Positions 1 to 8,900 of a stretch of DNA of 13,204 nt are shown one piece after another. Both the position numbers and the translations under genes were made by a program. Positions within the stretch are counted from its first letter, which is position 1. Every line of letters begins with the position of its first letter. The stretch covers positions 1 through 13,204 of the forward strand of contig CAMWNQ010000035.1 in NCBI GenBank assembly GCA_947175655.1, written 5' to 3'. Origin of the DNA: an uncultured Clostridia bacterium (GTDB lineage Bacteria; Bacillota; Clostridia; Oscillospirales; Ruminococcaceae). The notes beneath the pieces are model-generated. The model was not told where the DNA came from. It saw only the letters and a program-made list of their open reading frames with translations, and searched no databases.

Positions 1-1017
1 TGATTGTTGTATGTCATCAAAATTGCTTTCAAATTTATCAATATTAATATTGGGATTGGTATTAAATTTAAGAATAAGTGAAACTGTTTTGTTATCTTCT
101 TTTTCAGAGCAAATTACTCCCATATGCTCACAATATCTGTTAATCGCAGGTTCTATCATTTTTTGTTGCATATCATTTATTACTGAAAAACAAATATCGG
201 CTTTATGTGCATTGATAATTATTTCACATTCTTCATTCAGCTCATTATGAGAAATATCAACTTTATCAGAACCAGATAAAAGCAATATATATTTTAAACT
301 ATAAAGAACAAGTTTTTTTAATTCTTCTGAATTACATAAACTAAATACGCGACTTGACTTTTCTGTTTTAAAATCACACTCAATATTAATATTAAAATCA
401 TTATTTATACGAGATGCCATTTTAGGTATAAAAGTAATAAGATTGTTAAGTTTTCTATCTGAATATTCTTCACTGCCTTTTGCCGTATTTATAATAAGCA
501 TACCAAAATTACAAAAAAACAATATACAACGTAGATGTTCAATGATATTATTAACATAACTATGATTAATAGTTTCCTCTGACTCCTGTTGTTCAAGCAA
601 AGCAGTAAAATTTGTAATTACAATGCTTAATGTAGTATTCATAGTCTTAATCCATTGAATAAGCATCTCATGTTCAATATCTTTTTGGGAATCCCTTTTG
701 ATGTCCACAACAACATCATCGCAGACGTTGTTATTTTTAACTTTTTCCACAAATGTAGAATAGGTACTGTCGTTTTCAACAGTTTCCATAAATGTACCAT
801 TGAAGATATCATTACCAATTTTTAAACGAACACAACAAAATTTAACGTTTGGCAATTGTTGAAAATTACCATTTACGAATTCAAAATAGGACGGAAATTG
901 ACCATTAAAAAATTTCTTGGTTTTATTTGTCCATACTAATTGTTTATCTTTAAATACAATTACAATTTCTTCAGAGTTTGAATACATTTTTTTTATATCA
1001 TCCAAATAACTTTTCAT
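1..1017 (-). CDS. Degenerate sensor-kinase-like protein, C-terminus cut by the window edge
   Basis: The frame stays open for 339 codons from ATG at 1017 to base 1, so the C-terminus lies outside the window. No signal peptide or membrane segment is visible, so the protein is probably cytoplasmic. Residues about 15-80 look like a small PAS-type sensor fold (EEIVIVFKDKQLVWTN). Residues 115-180 form two long helices placed like a histidine-kinase dimerisation domain. Residues 225-320 resemble a GHKL ATPase fold ending in a strand-rich tail (TVSLILKF). The phospho-acceptor His is missing where expected (IKTMNTTLSIVI, about 123-134), and the N-box Asn is missing from the helix at about 233-248 (LKKLVLYSLKYI). 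No glycine-rich ATP lid is seen. GGTGGG at 1024-1029 sits 6 nt before this ATG; an in-frame ATG at 1023 abuts it and is less likely. That the ORF is a real gene is fairly sure; the kinase-like fold is inferred from residue patterns. It is divergent from gap. Confidence 0.72.
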   Translation of the reverse strand, partial: MKSYLDDIKKMYSNSEEIVIVFKDKQLVWTNKTKKFFNGQFPSYFEFVNGNFQQLPNVKFCCVRLKIGNDIFNGTFMETVENDSTYSTFVEKVKNNNVCDDVVVDIKRDSQKDIEHEMLIQWIKTMNTTLSIVITNFTALLEQQESEETINHSYVNNIIEHLRCILFFCNFGMLIINTAKGSEEYSDRKLNNLITFIPKMASRINNDFNINIECDFKTEKSSRVFSLCNSEELKKLVLYSLKYILLLSGSDKVDISHNELNEECEIIINAHKADICFSVINDMQQKMIEPAINRYCEHMGVICSEKEDNKTVSLILKFNTNPNINIDKFESNFDDIQQS

Positions 1018-1093
1018 AATCATCCCACCCGAATATTATCGATTTGTTTATCAAAATATAAACAGTTGAACTTAATCTTAAACTATACCTAAC

Positions 1094-1122
1094 ATTATAC
1101 ACTATTTTTTTCAAAAAATAAA
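1094..1122 (-). promoter_or_regulatory. Weak candidate promoter of the kinase-like gene
   Basis: The minus strand reads TATAAT at 1099-1094, preceded directly by TG. The hexamer 17 nt upstream is only TTTATT (1122-1117). A better -35 match, TTGAAA at 1114-1109, is too close to this -10. The leader would be about 70 nt. The -10 is good and the -35 is poor. Confidence 0.4.
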
Positions 1123-1209
1123 GATATTTTTGAATTTTTTTTGAAGTCAAACGATTTTTGTTAAAAACATCCAAAAAACTTTAAACATTATTGTTTATTT
1201 CCACTTTTT

Positions 1210-1226
1210 ATAGTAAAATTTACTAT
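1210..1226. promoter_or_regulatory. Palindromic candidate operator upstream of gap
   Basis: ATAGTAAA-A-TTTACTAT is a perfect palindrome with 8-bp arms around one central base. It ends 16 bp before the gap -35 box. A second palindrome, TAAACA-TTAT-TGTTTA, lies at 1182-1197. The position suits a regulator of gap, or of both divergent genes. The region is very AT-rich, so chance symmetry is possible, and I recognise no known factor consensus. Confidence 0.4.
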
Positions 1227-1242
1227 TTTTTTTATTAGGGAC

Positions 1243-1271
1243 TTGAAAATCTATTTTTTTTGGTGTATAAT
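1243..1271 (+). promoter_or_regulatory. Sigma-A promoter of gap
   Basis: TTGAAA at 1243-1248 and TATAAT at 1266-1271 are separated by 17 nt. Transcription would start near 1278, leaving a leader of about 28 nt. The leader carries a full AGGAGG ribosome site (1291-1296), 9 nt before ATG. This fits a highly expressed glycolytic gene. Confidence 0.85.
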
Positions 1272-1305
1272 ATACATGTAAAAAATTTCTAGGAGGTAAA
1301 ATCCA

Positions 1306-2343
1306 ATGTCAGTAAAAGTTGCTATTAACGGTTTTGGCCGTATTGGTCGTCTCGCATTCAGACAGATGTTTGGTGCAGAAGGTTACGAGGTTGTTGCTAT
1401 AAATGACCTTACTAAGCCTTCAATGCTCGCTCATCTTCTTAAGTATGATACAGCTCAGGGAGGTTACTGCGGTAAAATAGGTGAAAATCTTCACACTGTT
1501 TCTGCTGATGATGAAGCTGGTACTATCACTGTTGACGATAAGACACTTAAAATTTATGCTAAGGCTAACGCTGCTGAACTCCCTTGGGGTGAAATCGGTG
1601 TTGACGTAGTTCTTGAATGTACAGGTTTCTATTGCTCAAAAGATAAGTCACAGGCTCATATCGATGCTGGTGCTAAGAAAGTTGTTATTTCTGCTCCTGC
1701 AGGTAATGACCTTAAGACTATCGTTTTCAGCGTTAACGAAAAGACTCTTACAGCTGATGATACAATCATTTCTGCTGCTTCTTGTACAACAAACTGCCTC
1801 GCTCCTATGGCTAAGGCTCTCAACGACTATGCTCCTATCCAGAGCGGTATTATGTCAACAATCCACGCTTACACTGGCGACCAGATGATTCTTGACGGTC
1901 CTCACAGAAAGGGCGACCTCAGACGTGCAAGAGCTGGTGCTGCTAACATCGTTCCTAACTCAACAGGTGCTGCTAAGGCTATCGGTCTTGTTATTCCAGA
2001 ACTCAACGGCAAGCTCATCGGTTCTGCTCAGAGAGTTCCTGTTCCAACAGGTTCAACAACAATTCTTACAGCTGTTGTTAAGGGGGCAGACGTTACTAAG
2101 GAAGGCATCAATGCTGCTATGAAGGCTGCTGCTTCAGAATCATTCGGTTACAACGAAGACCAGATTGTTTCTTCAGACGTTATCGGTATGAAGTATGGTT
2201 CACTCTTCGATGCTACACAGACAATGGTTTCTAAGATTTCTGATGACCTTTATGAAGTACAGGTTGTTTCTTGGTATGATAACGAAAATTCATACACAAG
2301 CCAGATGGTTAGAACAATTAAGTATTTCGCTGAACTTGCTTAA
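1306..2343 (+). CDS. gap: Glyceraldehyde-3-phosphate dehydrogenase, type I, NAD-dependent
   Basis: This cytoplasmic glycolytic enzyme oxidises and phosphorylates glyceraldehyde-3-phosphate to 1,3-bisphosphoglycerate, reducing NAD+. The protein is 345 residues, close to the family norm of 330-350. The N-terminal Rossmann motif INGFGRIGR is at residues 7-15. Asp34 in AINDLT marks NAD rather than NADP preference. The catalytic cysteine is C160 in SAASCTTNCLAP, with partner H187 in STIHAYTGDQ. The phosphate-site region RRARAGAANIVPNSTGAAKA is intact, as is the C-terminal WYDNENSY. Codon use is strongly skewed to GCT, GTT, CTT and AAG compared with the neighbours, as expected for high expression. 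It is the only plus-strand gene here, a single-gene unit with its own promoter and terminator. The identity is secure. Confidence 0.98.
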   Translation: MSVKVAINGFGRIGRLAFRQMFGAEGYEVVAINDLTKPSMLAHLLKYDTAQGGYCGKIGENLHTVSADDEAGTITVDDKTLKIYAKANAAELPWGEIGVDVVLECTGFYCSKDKSQAHIDAGAKKVVISAPAGNDLKTIVFSVNEKTLTADDTIISAASCTTNCLAPMAKALNDYAPIQSGIMSTIHAYTGDQMILDGPHRKGDLRRARAGAANIVPNSTGAAKAIGLVIPELNGKLIGSAQRVPVPTGSTTILTAVVKGADVTKEGINAAMKAAASESFGYNEDQIVSSDVIGMKYGSLFDATQTMVSKISDDLYEVQVVSWYDNENSYTSQMVRTIKYFAELA

Positions 2344-2376
2344 TCAGTTTAAAATCATTTTATTATAATTGTTCCT

Positions 2377-2410
2377 AAAAAAAGGGCGGTTCTTCGGAAC
2401 CGTCTTTTTA
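2377..2410 (+). terminator. Rho-independent terminator of gap
   Basis: GGCGGTTC (2385-2392) pairs with GAACCGTC (2397-2404) around a TTCG loop closed by C-G, the very stable UUCG tetraloop type. A run of T follows from 2405. One pair, 2386-2403, is G-U only when read as plus-strand RNA, which supports this direction. An A-run precedes the stem, so some reverse activity is possible. Confidence 0.9.
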
Positions 2411-2415
2411 TTTAT

Positions 2416-2448
2416 AAAAAAATCGGGCAGACAAATAAATATCTGCCC
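2416..2448 (-). terminator. Rho-independent terminator after pyrE
   Basis: On the minus strand GGGCAGA (2448-2442) pairs with TCTGCCC (2431-2425) across a 10-nt loop. GA and seven T (2422-2416) follow. It lies 15 nt past the pyrE stop and closes the nadE unit. Together with the gap terminator it insulates the convergent genes. Confidence 0.85.
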
Positions 2449-2463
2449 TTTTCAAGTCATTTT

Positions 2464-3117
2464 TTATTTTATTCCATAAATATTTCTGTATTCAAGCATC
2501 TTGTCTATATATTCTTTTCCTGAAACAACATCATTTTTAATCGCTTCAATAATATCATTCATATTAACAATTGAATATACATCTATTCCGAAATCACGTT
2601 TTACTTCCTGTACTGCCGAAAGTTCTCCCTGACCCTTTTCCATTCTATCAACAGTTATAACCATTCCTGTAACATTAACATCAGCTTCTGATTTAAGTTT
2701 AGGCATAGATTCACGGAGTGCCTTGCCAGAAGTCATAACATCATCTATAATGATTACTTTTTCGCCATCTTTAAGAGTTTTTCCAACAAACATTCCGCCT
2801 TCGCCGTGGTCTTTAGCTTCTTTTCTGTCAAAACAATATGAACAGTCTATACCATATTTTTTGCTGAGTGCAACGACTGTTGATACAGCAAGCGGAATGC
2901 CTTTATATGCGGGGCCAAAAAGTGTTTCAAAATCAATTTTATTGTCAACAATACAGTCAGCATAAAATTCTCCAAGTTTTTCAAGCTGAGAACCAGTTTT
3001 ATAATTTCCGCAATTAATAAAATATGGAGCTTTTCTGCCGCTTTTAAGTGTAAATTCTCCAAATGTAAGAACTCCACATTCAACCATAAATTTAATAAAT
3101 TTTTCTTTGTATGTCAT
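2464..3117 (-). CDS. pyrE: Orotate phosphoribosyltransferase
   Basis: This enzyme joins orotate to phosphoribosyl pyrophosphate, giving orotidine 5'-phosphate, the fifth step of UMP synthesis, in the cytoplasm. The protein is 217 residues, normal for PyrE. FTLKSGRKAPYF (22-33) is the conserved N-terminal substrate segment. FGPAYKGIPLA (67-77) is the pyrophosphate-loop region. KEAKDHGEGG (99-108) is the flexible catalytic loop. VIIIDDVMTSGKA (121-133) is the signature PRPP-binding motif with its two acidic residues. AGGAG at 3130-3126 lies 8 nt before ATG. It follows the PIN-like gene by 38 nt without a terminator and is last in the nadE unit. No other pyrimidine gene is in the window, and the short gap leaves no room for a PyrR-type attenuator. 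Confidence 0.97.
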   Translation of the reverse strand: MTYKEKFIKFMVECGVLTFGEFTLKSGRKAPYFINCGNYKTGSQLEKLGEFYADCIVDNKIDFETLFGPAYKGIPLAVSTVVALSKKYGIDCSYCFDRKEAKDHGEGGMFVGKTLKDGEKVIIIDDVMTSGKALRESMPKLKSEADVNVTGMVITVDRMEKGQGELSAVQEVKRDFGIDVYSIVNMNDIIEAIKNDVVSGKEYIDKMLEYRNIYGIK

Positions 3118-3155
3118 ATTTTTCTCTCCTGTTTTTTATATTTAAAGCTGTATTT

Positions 3156-3851
3156 TTATTTAAATAACGGCTTTATTTTTTTATAAATTTCTTTCGTCTG
3201 ATTATTTCCGAAAATTTTACACAATTGACTGTTTATATGCTGCTTCCTCTTGGATAATGGAATTTTAACATCTGATATGCCATCGCTTACAATATTATAA
3301 ATTTTCTTTAACTTATCTTTGGAAAACTTCATATCTTTCAAACAAGTATTTATATTATTCTGAGAAATGCTTAATGATTTTTCTTCAGGTTTAACTTCTT
3401 CGGATTCAATATTGTTTTCAACAATCCAAGATATTAATTCAATATGAAATCCACGTTTATTCCAAAAATCACTTATATATTCAAAGCCTTTATCATTGCT
3501 TACGATATAAATATAACACTCTTCTTTCTTTTTGTCCCCCAAAAGATAACCAAGATAAGATGAAAGCTGAAAATCTAGTGCATTCTTTCCGCCTGCTGAT
3601 ACTTCAAAATATGTAATTTTAGCTTTTGAGTCAAGAATTTGCTGATGAAGTTCAAATGTTATTTTATTAGCATTTCCACTGTAAAAAATTACAACATTAT
3701 CACTTTCCTTGAGTTCAGGCAATCCACTGAATCCTGTTTTATGAACATTTTCATAATCTATAAGGTAATATTGTTTAAAACCTTTATCAGCCTTTTTTTC
3801 AGATTTTTTATCAATTTTCTTTTCAGATTTCTTTTTCTTTTTATCTCCCAT
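3156..3851 (-). CDS. PIN-like domain protein with lysine-rich N-terminal tail
   Basis: This is a 231-residue cytoplasmic protein. Residues 1-24 are almost all Lys, Glu, Asp and Ser with an internal echo (KKSEKK), a disordered basic tail that may bind nucleic acid. Residues 27-140 look like a PIN-type nuclease fold, with strand-end acidic residues D32 and E34 (LIDYEN), D92 (NALDFQL) and D120 (VSNDKGF). These are the positions where PIN enzymes hold metal. A short helical module follows (about 165-231, ending IYKKIKPLFK). Family knowledge suggests an RNase; the substrate is unknown. The start is forced, because TAA lies two codons upstream. GGAGG at 3869-3865 is 13 nt from the ATG, longer than usual, so translation may be weak. 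It lies 40 nt after nadE and 38 nt before pyrE with no terminator, so it is probably cotranscribed. It is not a typical toxin: no small antitoxin gene is adjacent. Confidence 0.82.
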   Translation of the reverse strand: MGDKKKKKSEKKIDKKSEKKADKGFKQYYLIDYENVHKTGFSGLPELKESDNVVIFYSGNANKITFELHQQILDSKAKITYFEVSAGGKNALDFQLSSYLGYLLGDKKKEECYIYIVSNDKGFEYISDFWNKRGFHIELISWIVENNIESEEVKPEEKSLSISQNNINTCLKDMKFSKDKLKKIYNIVSDGISDVKIPLSKRKQHINSQLCKIFGNNQTKEIYKKIKPLFK

Positions 3852-3891
3852 CGAATATTATTTCCCTCCTTTCCTGTTTTATTTACTTAAA

Positions 3892-5814
3892 TTACAGATT
3901 TTCTATTCTGACCTTATCAAGTTCTTTAATCCAGATATTAACACTCGCATCACTCGGCATACGGAAATCGCCTCTTGGTGAAAGAGTTACACTTCCAACC
4001 TTAGGAGCATCAGGAAGACAGGAACGTTTAAACTGCTGTGAGAAGAATCTCCAGTAGAATTTTTTCTCCCACTTAAGAACTATATCAGGTGTATATTTAC
4101 CTTCAAAAGAAATGCAAGCTATTCTGAATATTTTCAGCGGTGAAAATCCGAAACGCATCATATAATACAAAAAGAAATCGTGAAGTTCATAAGGACCAAC
4201 CAAATCTTCTGTTTTTTGTGCAATAGTTCCGTCTTCTTCAGGGGGGAGAAGTTCAGGACTTACCGGAGTATCAAGTATATCAATTAAAATTTCTTTAAGA
4301 TTGTTCTTTGATATATCAGCTTCATAATTAACAAGCCATCTTACAAGAGTTTTTGGAATGGATGCATTTACTGCATACATTGACATATGGTCTCCATTAT
4401 AAGTAGCCCATCCAAGTGCAAGTTCAGACAAATCACCTGTACCGATTACTATTCCACCATACTGATTAGCTTTATCCATAAGAATCTGAGTGCGTTCACG
4501 AGCCTGTGAATTTTCATAAGTAATATCACGAATTTCAGGATTATGAGAAATATCTATGAAATGCTGATTGACACTTTCCCTGATATTTATTTCTTCAAGA
4601 GATACACCATAAGATTCTGCAAGACAACAGGCGTTATTATATGTTCTGTCTGTAGTTCCAAAACAAGGCATCGTTATGGAATGTATTCCCTTTCTGTCAA
4701 GACCAAGCATATCAAAAGCGTGAACAGTAACAATAAGTGCAAGAGTTGAATCAAGACCGCCTGAAAGTCCTATAACAGCATCTTTACAGTTAATATGATG
4801 TAATCTTGTCATAAGTCCCACAGCTTGCATTTTAAGTATATCATTGCAACGCTTATTCAAATCCGATTTCACTGACGGTACAAACGGCAACTGCGGAAAA
4901 GCTTTTTCAAGTTTTGTATCAGTCATATTCATTGAGAAGAAATTATAATAATAATCATTCTGAACTGATTTCCATGTGGAACTTCTTCTTCTTTCAGATG
5001 TGATTTTAAATATATCAACATCTGCAACAGTTAAACCATTCTCAAATAATTTTGATTCCGCAATAACAGAACCGTTTTCAGCAATAATATTATGACCTGC
5101 AAAAACCATATCCGTTGTGCTTTCACCTATTCCAGCATCAGCATATGCATATACTGAAATGGTACTTCCTGATTTTGCTTTTACTATCGTTTTTCTGTAA
5201 TCAGACTTTCCTATAACTTCATCGCTTGCTGAAAGATTGAATATCATAGTTGCACCATTCTGTGATAATCTTATGGACGGTGTATCACCTACCCATAAAT
5301 CTTCACATATTTCAATACCAAATGAAAAATCATTCATATCTTTGCATACGAAAAGCTGATTAGTTCCGAACGTGACATTTTTACCATTAATAATTACATC
5401 ATATTCTGATTCAATACCTTCAGCAAAATGTCTTGCCTCATAAAATTCACTGTAATTAGGAATATGTGACTTTGGAACTATTCCTAAAATATCACCTTTA
5501 TAAATAACTGCACCACAATTATACAATTTATTCATATAGGAAAAAGGAAGTCCCACAATCGAAATTATTTCCATACCAGCAGTTTCTTCTGATATTCTTA
5601 TTAAATTCTCTTCTGCTGAATAACCGAGCTGTGACTGTAAAAATAAATCTCCACAGGTATAACCTGTAATGGAAAGCTCTGGAAAGCATATAACTTTAAC
5701 GCCTTTTATATAGGCCTCTTTAACCAATTCGATAATTTTATCTGTATTATAATCGCAATCCGCAACTTTAAGTTCTGGAGTAGCACAGGCAATTTTAATA
5801 AATCCGTCTTTCAT
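3892..5814 (-). CDS. nadE: Glutamine-dependent NAD+ synthetase (glutaminase-synthetase fusion)
   Basis: This enzyme amidates nicotinic acid adenine dinucleotide to NAD+ with ATP, taking ammonia from glutamine, in the cytoplasm. The 640-residue protein is the long two-domain form. Residues about 5-275 are a nitrilase-type amidase with triad E46 (CFPEL), K115 (VPKSHIPNY) and C170 (IEICEDLW). Residues about 325-640 are the ATP-pyrophosphatase synthetase, with the SGGLDS loop at 351-356 and the conserved GTGDLSELALGWATYNGDH stretch at 458-476. All key residues are present. AGGAG at 5829-5825 is 10 nt before ATG. It is first in a minus-strand unit with the PIN-like gene and pyrE, and has its own promoter at 5856-5884. 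NadE consumes ATP and makes the cofactor, while PyrE consumes PRPP, which NAD salvage also uses; any metabolic link between them is inference. Confidence 0.97.
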   Translation of the reverse strand: MKDGFIKIACATPELKVADCDYNTDKIIELVKEAYIKGVKVICFPELSITGYTCGDLFLQSQLGYSAEENLIRISEETAGMEIISIVGLPFSYMNKLYNCGAVIYKGDILGIVPKSHIPNYSEFYEARHFAEGIESEYDVIINGKNVTFGTNQLFVCKDMNDFSFGIEICEDLWVGDTPSIRLSQNGATMIFNLSASDEVIGKSDYRKTIVKAKSGSTISVYAYADAGIGESTTDMVFAGHNIIAENGSVIAESKLFENGLTVADVDIFKITSERRRSSTWKSVQNDYYYNFFSMNMTDTKLEKAFPQLPFVPSVKSDLNKRCNDILKMQAVGLMTRLHHINCKDAVIGLSGGLDSTLALIVTVHAFDMLGLDRKGIHSITMPCFGTTDRTYNNACCLAESYGVSLEEINIRESVNQHFIDISHNPEIRDITYENSQARERTQILMDKANQYGGIVIGTGDLSELALGWATYNGDHMSMYAVNASIPKTLVRWLVNYEADISKNNLKEILIDILDTPVSPELLPPEEDGTIAQKTEDLVGPYELHDFFLYYMMRFGFSPLKIFRIACISFEGKYTPDIVLKWEKKFYWRFFSQQFKRSCLPDAPKVGSVTLSPRGDFRMPSDASVNIWIKELDKVRIENL

Positions 5815-5855
5815 TTTAAAAAATCTCCTAAAAAGTAATGTCAGAATATAATTAT

Positions 5856-5884
5856 ATTATATCTTATTTTATGCAAATATGCAA
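5856..5884 (-). promoter_or_regulatory. Promoter of the nadE unit
   Basis: The minus strand reads TTGCAT (5884-5879), 17 nt, then TATAAT (5861-5856), with a second overlapping TATAAT at 5856-5851. The start would be near 5849, giving a leader of about 35 nt, too short for a riboswitch. TTGCAT is repeated at 5876-5871, and the two copies form TGCA-N4-TGCA (5872-5883) over the -35, a possible regulator site. Confidence 0.75.
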
Positions 5885-5893
5885 GAGGAAAAT

Positions 5894-5925
5894 AAAAAAC
5901 GGACAGATATAATTTATCTGCCCGT
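5894..5925 (-). terminator. Rho-independent terminator of the PL11 lyase gene
   Basis: On the minus strand ACGGGCAGATA (5925-5915) pairs with TATCTGTCCGT (5909-5899) around a 5-nt loop. A run of T (5899-5894) follows. The pair 5921/5903 is G-U in minus-strand RNA but a mismatch on the plus strand, which fixes the direction. It ends only 10 nt before the nadE -35 box. Confidence 0.88.
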
Positions 5926-5935
5926 CAATAATATC

Positions 5936-8900
5936 TTATGCCGGAAGTGACGTGATAATTTTAGCAAGATACTGCTGAATTACAAGAGCATCATTCGCTG
6001 TAAGACCATCACCTGAATTATGAACATCACTGTTTACAATGCCTTTTTCACTGATTGAATTTGATGAACTATTACCTACATATGAAGCTACTGCAACAAC
6101 ATCAGCAACATCAACAATTCCGTCATCATTTGCATCACCATAAAGAATTTTGGATTCTGTAGGTACAGGAGCAGTTGTAACTGTTGTTGGTACAGGCGGA
6201 GCTGTTGTCGGAGGTTCTGTAACAACAGGTTCAATAGATTCAAGAATCCATTTCTGACAATTATTGCCGTTCAAAGTCCACTGCTGAACGTTAGAACCGC
6301 TTTTCGTTTCGGCATTCGCAATTTCAAGACCGCTTTTATCTTTTGATGCTCTCGTGAGAATATTATAAGTGCCGTCCGGATTTTTTATAAATTTAAAGAG
6401 ATGTGAACTGGTTTTATTGTTTGTTAGAATTTCAGCATTAGCACCATCACTTCCTGAACCGTTTGCAATATTGAGATAATAAGTTTTTCCATCAGCAAGC
6501 TGTGAAATTATATAATAATATCCACCGCCAAAATCTTTAAGACTCCATGTATTGTGATTGGCAGAAGAATCCGCACCCCACTGCTGAACATTTGCGTTAT
6601 CTTCAGCACTTGCATTTGCAACTTCCATATAAAGATTGCTATTACTGTTCTTGAACATATAATTTACAGATGTGTCCATTTTAACACCGAATGCATCAAC
6701 TTTCTCAAGAATCCAGTTCTGACAGCTTGCACCATTAAGTTCCCATTCCTGAACATTAGCACCTGACTCTGTTGAACCGTTTACAACTTCAACACAAGCA
6801 TCACTGTTAAGCTTCGGACGTATTGTATATGAACCATCACTGTTTTCAACAAACATAAACTGCTGAGCATCTTTATAATTTTTCTGGTAAAGTTCTATAT
6901 TTGTACCATTATCCTTTTTATTGGCAGTAAGGTCAAGACAATATGATGCACCGTCTGATAATGCTGAATAAAGATAATAATATCCTTCTTTAGGAGATGC
7001 AACAGCTCTCCATACATTATGTGCTGATGCTCCTTCCGCACCCCATTGCTGAATATTTGCACCATTTTCAGCACTACCATTTGCAACTTCAAGATAAAGA
7101 CCACTGTTTACATTCTTAATCATATAAAATGCACCATCATCAAGTACAGCGGGAACAACAACAGGTGTAGGTTCTGGCCCAGGTGTTGGATTAACAGTTC
7201 CCTTTCCAAGAACCGTTACAGCAGGTTTATTAGGTAATGGCTGTTCTGAACCAAGATAAAAACTTGCGTGAGGAGGCTGATTATATGCTATATTTTGTCC
7301 GGCAACCTGATTTCTGTACTGCGGGTCATGCATAAGAGTTGTTATTCTGTAATCAGTTTCATATGGAGTAGCATAAATTCTTATAGATTTTCCGTCAGCA
7401 GCTCTTACTATTAGTTCTTCTCTCCAGTCACCGAAAATATCGGCAGAAAGACATGGTGTTCCCTTTGTTGTATTGCATGTATAATAACCGTCTGTTGAAA
7501 GGAGTGTTGTAAGAGTTCCGTCGGCTTTCATTTTTGATATTTTAGCAGGAGAATCCGTATAACCGTCAAGTATTTCACGTTCAAGGTCACCATCCCAGTA
7601 GCTGAGGAAGTTTACTGCTGGTCTTCTGCATGAAAGCGTATTTCCTGAACCGTCAAATACATCATTTCCAAGTCCCCAGAATTCCGCACCGTCATTTCCT
7701 GTCCATACGTTATCAGCACAACATCTGCCTGTATCACCTGTGCCATCTTTATGGAATATAACTTTACCATTTGATGCATCAAGAAGACTTACTCCATATG
7801 GCTTATCTTCATGACAAATCCAAAGTTCAAGTCCTTTTCTTTCTGGAAGCAAATCACCTAAATGCATTGCATCTCCGTGACCTTTATTATAGCACCAAAG
7901 AACTTTACCATTATCATCAAGACATACTGAACCGAGAATAAGTTCCTGCTTACCGTCACCGTCAACATCAGCAGGCATACAGTTATGATTTCCGTCACCA
8001 TATCCGTCAGCAGATTTATTATATCCGGTATCAAATCCCCAACGTTTAACAAGTTTCTTATTAACAACATCATAAGCGACAGCGGTCATTCTTGTATAAT
8101 AGCCTCTTACAGATACTGCACTTGGCTTATTCCCGTCAAGATAACATACAGCACCAAGATAACGTTCACTTCTATTCCCGTAGTTATCACCCCAAGTTGA
8201 CTTCGAAACTGTTCCTCTTGGATATTCATAATCAACAGTATCAAGAGCCTTTCCAGTAAGTCCGTCAAAAAGTGTATAGTATTCATTTCCTGTTATAATA
8301 TGACCTTTTGAATTTCTATAATCCTTTGAAGCATCACCGATAACATTTCCCTGACCATCAACTGTTCCGTCACAGGTTTTACAAGTCATTTCAGCCTTGC
8401 CGTCCAAATCAAAATCAGCAATAAGGAACTGTGTATAATGTGCACCAGCACGAATATTTTTACCTAAATCTATACGCCAGAGTTTCGTTCCGTCAAGACG
8501 ATAACAGTCTATGTATACATTGCCAGTTTTACCATTAATAGAGTTATCCTGTGAATTTGAAGGGTCCCACTTGACAAATATTTCATATTGACCATCACCA
8601 TCAACATCTCCGACAGAACAGTCATTAGGACTGTAAGTACATCCTGAACCTGTAGGCTGGTCAAGTTTTAAATCAAAATAAGCATTATTTGATATTAACT
8701 TACAATTTTCAGTACTTACTACTTTACCTCCAGATATTGTTTCAACCTTATATTTGCTCGATGCATTTCCGTCCTTATCAAGATAACAGGTAGCATTTCC
8801 GGTATTGCTTGTATATATAAGTGTATCATTTCTGTAAAGTTTATATACTGTACTTGTATCATCGTTTGCAAGATATCTCCAGCTTACAAGCATACCTGAA

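Noticed and set aside
11..250. A 79-codon plus-strand ORF with a hydrophobic product
   Set aside because: It lies wholly opposite the 339-codon kinase-like frame, has no ribosome site, and its hydrophobic look comes from the complement of an AT-rich coding strand.
1158..1175. TTGTTAA, a possible half-site for the redox regulator Rex near gap
   Set aside because: The second half (TTAACAA) is missing at the needed spacing, so only a chance half-site is supported.
1613..2122. Plus-strand ORFs in another frame inside gap
   Set aside because: They are Leu-rich shadow frames produced by the CTT/GCT codon bias of gap, with no own start signal.
3156..3851. PIN-like gene as toxin of a toxin-antitoxin pair
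   Set aside because: No small antitoxin ORF overlaps or abuts it; it sits between two metabolic genes and carries extra N- and C-terminal regions not seen in VapC toxins.
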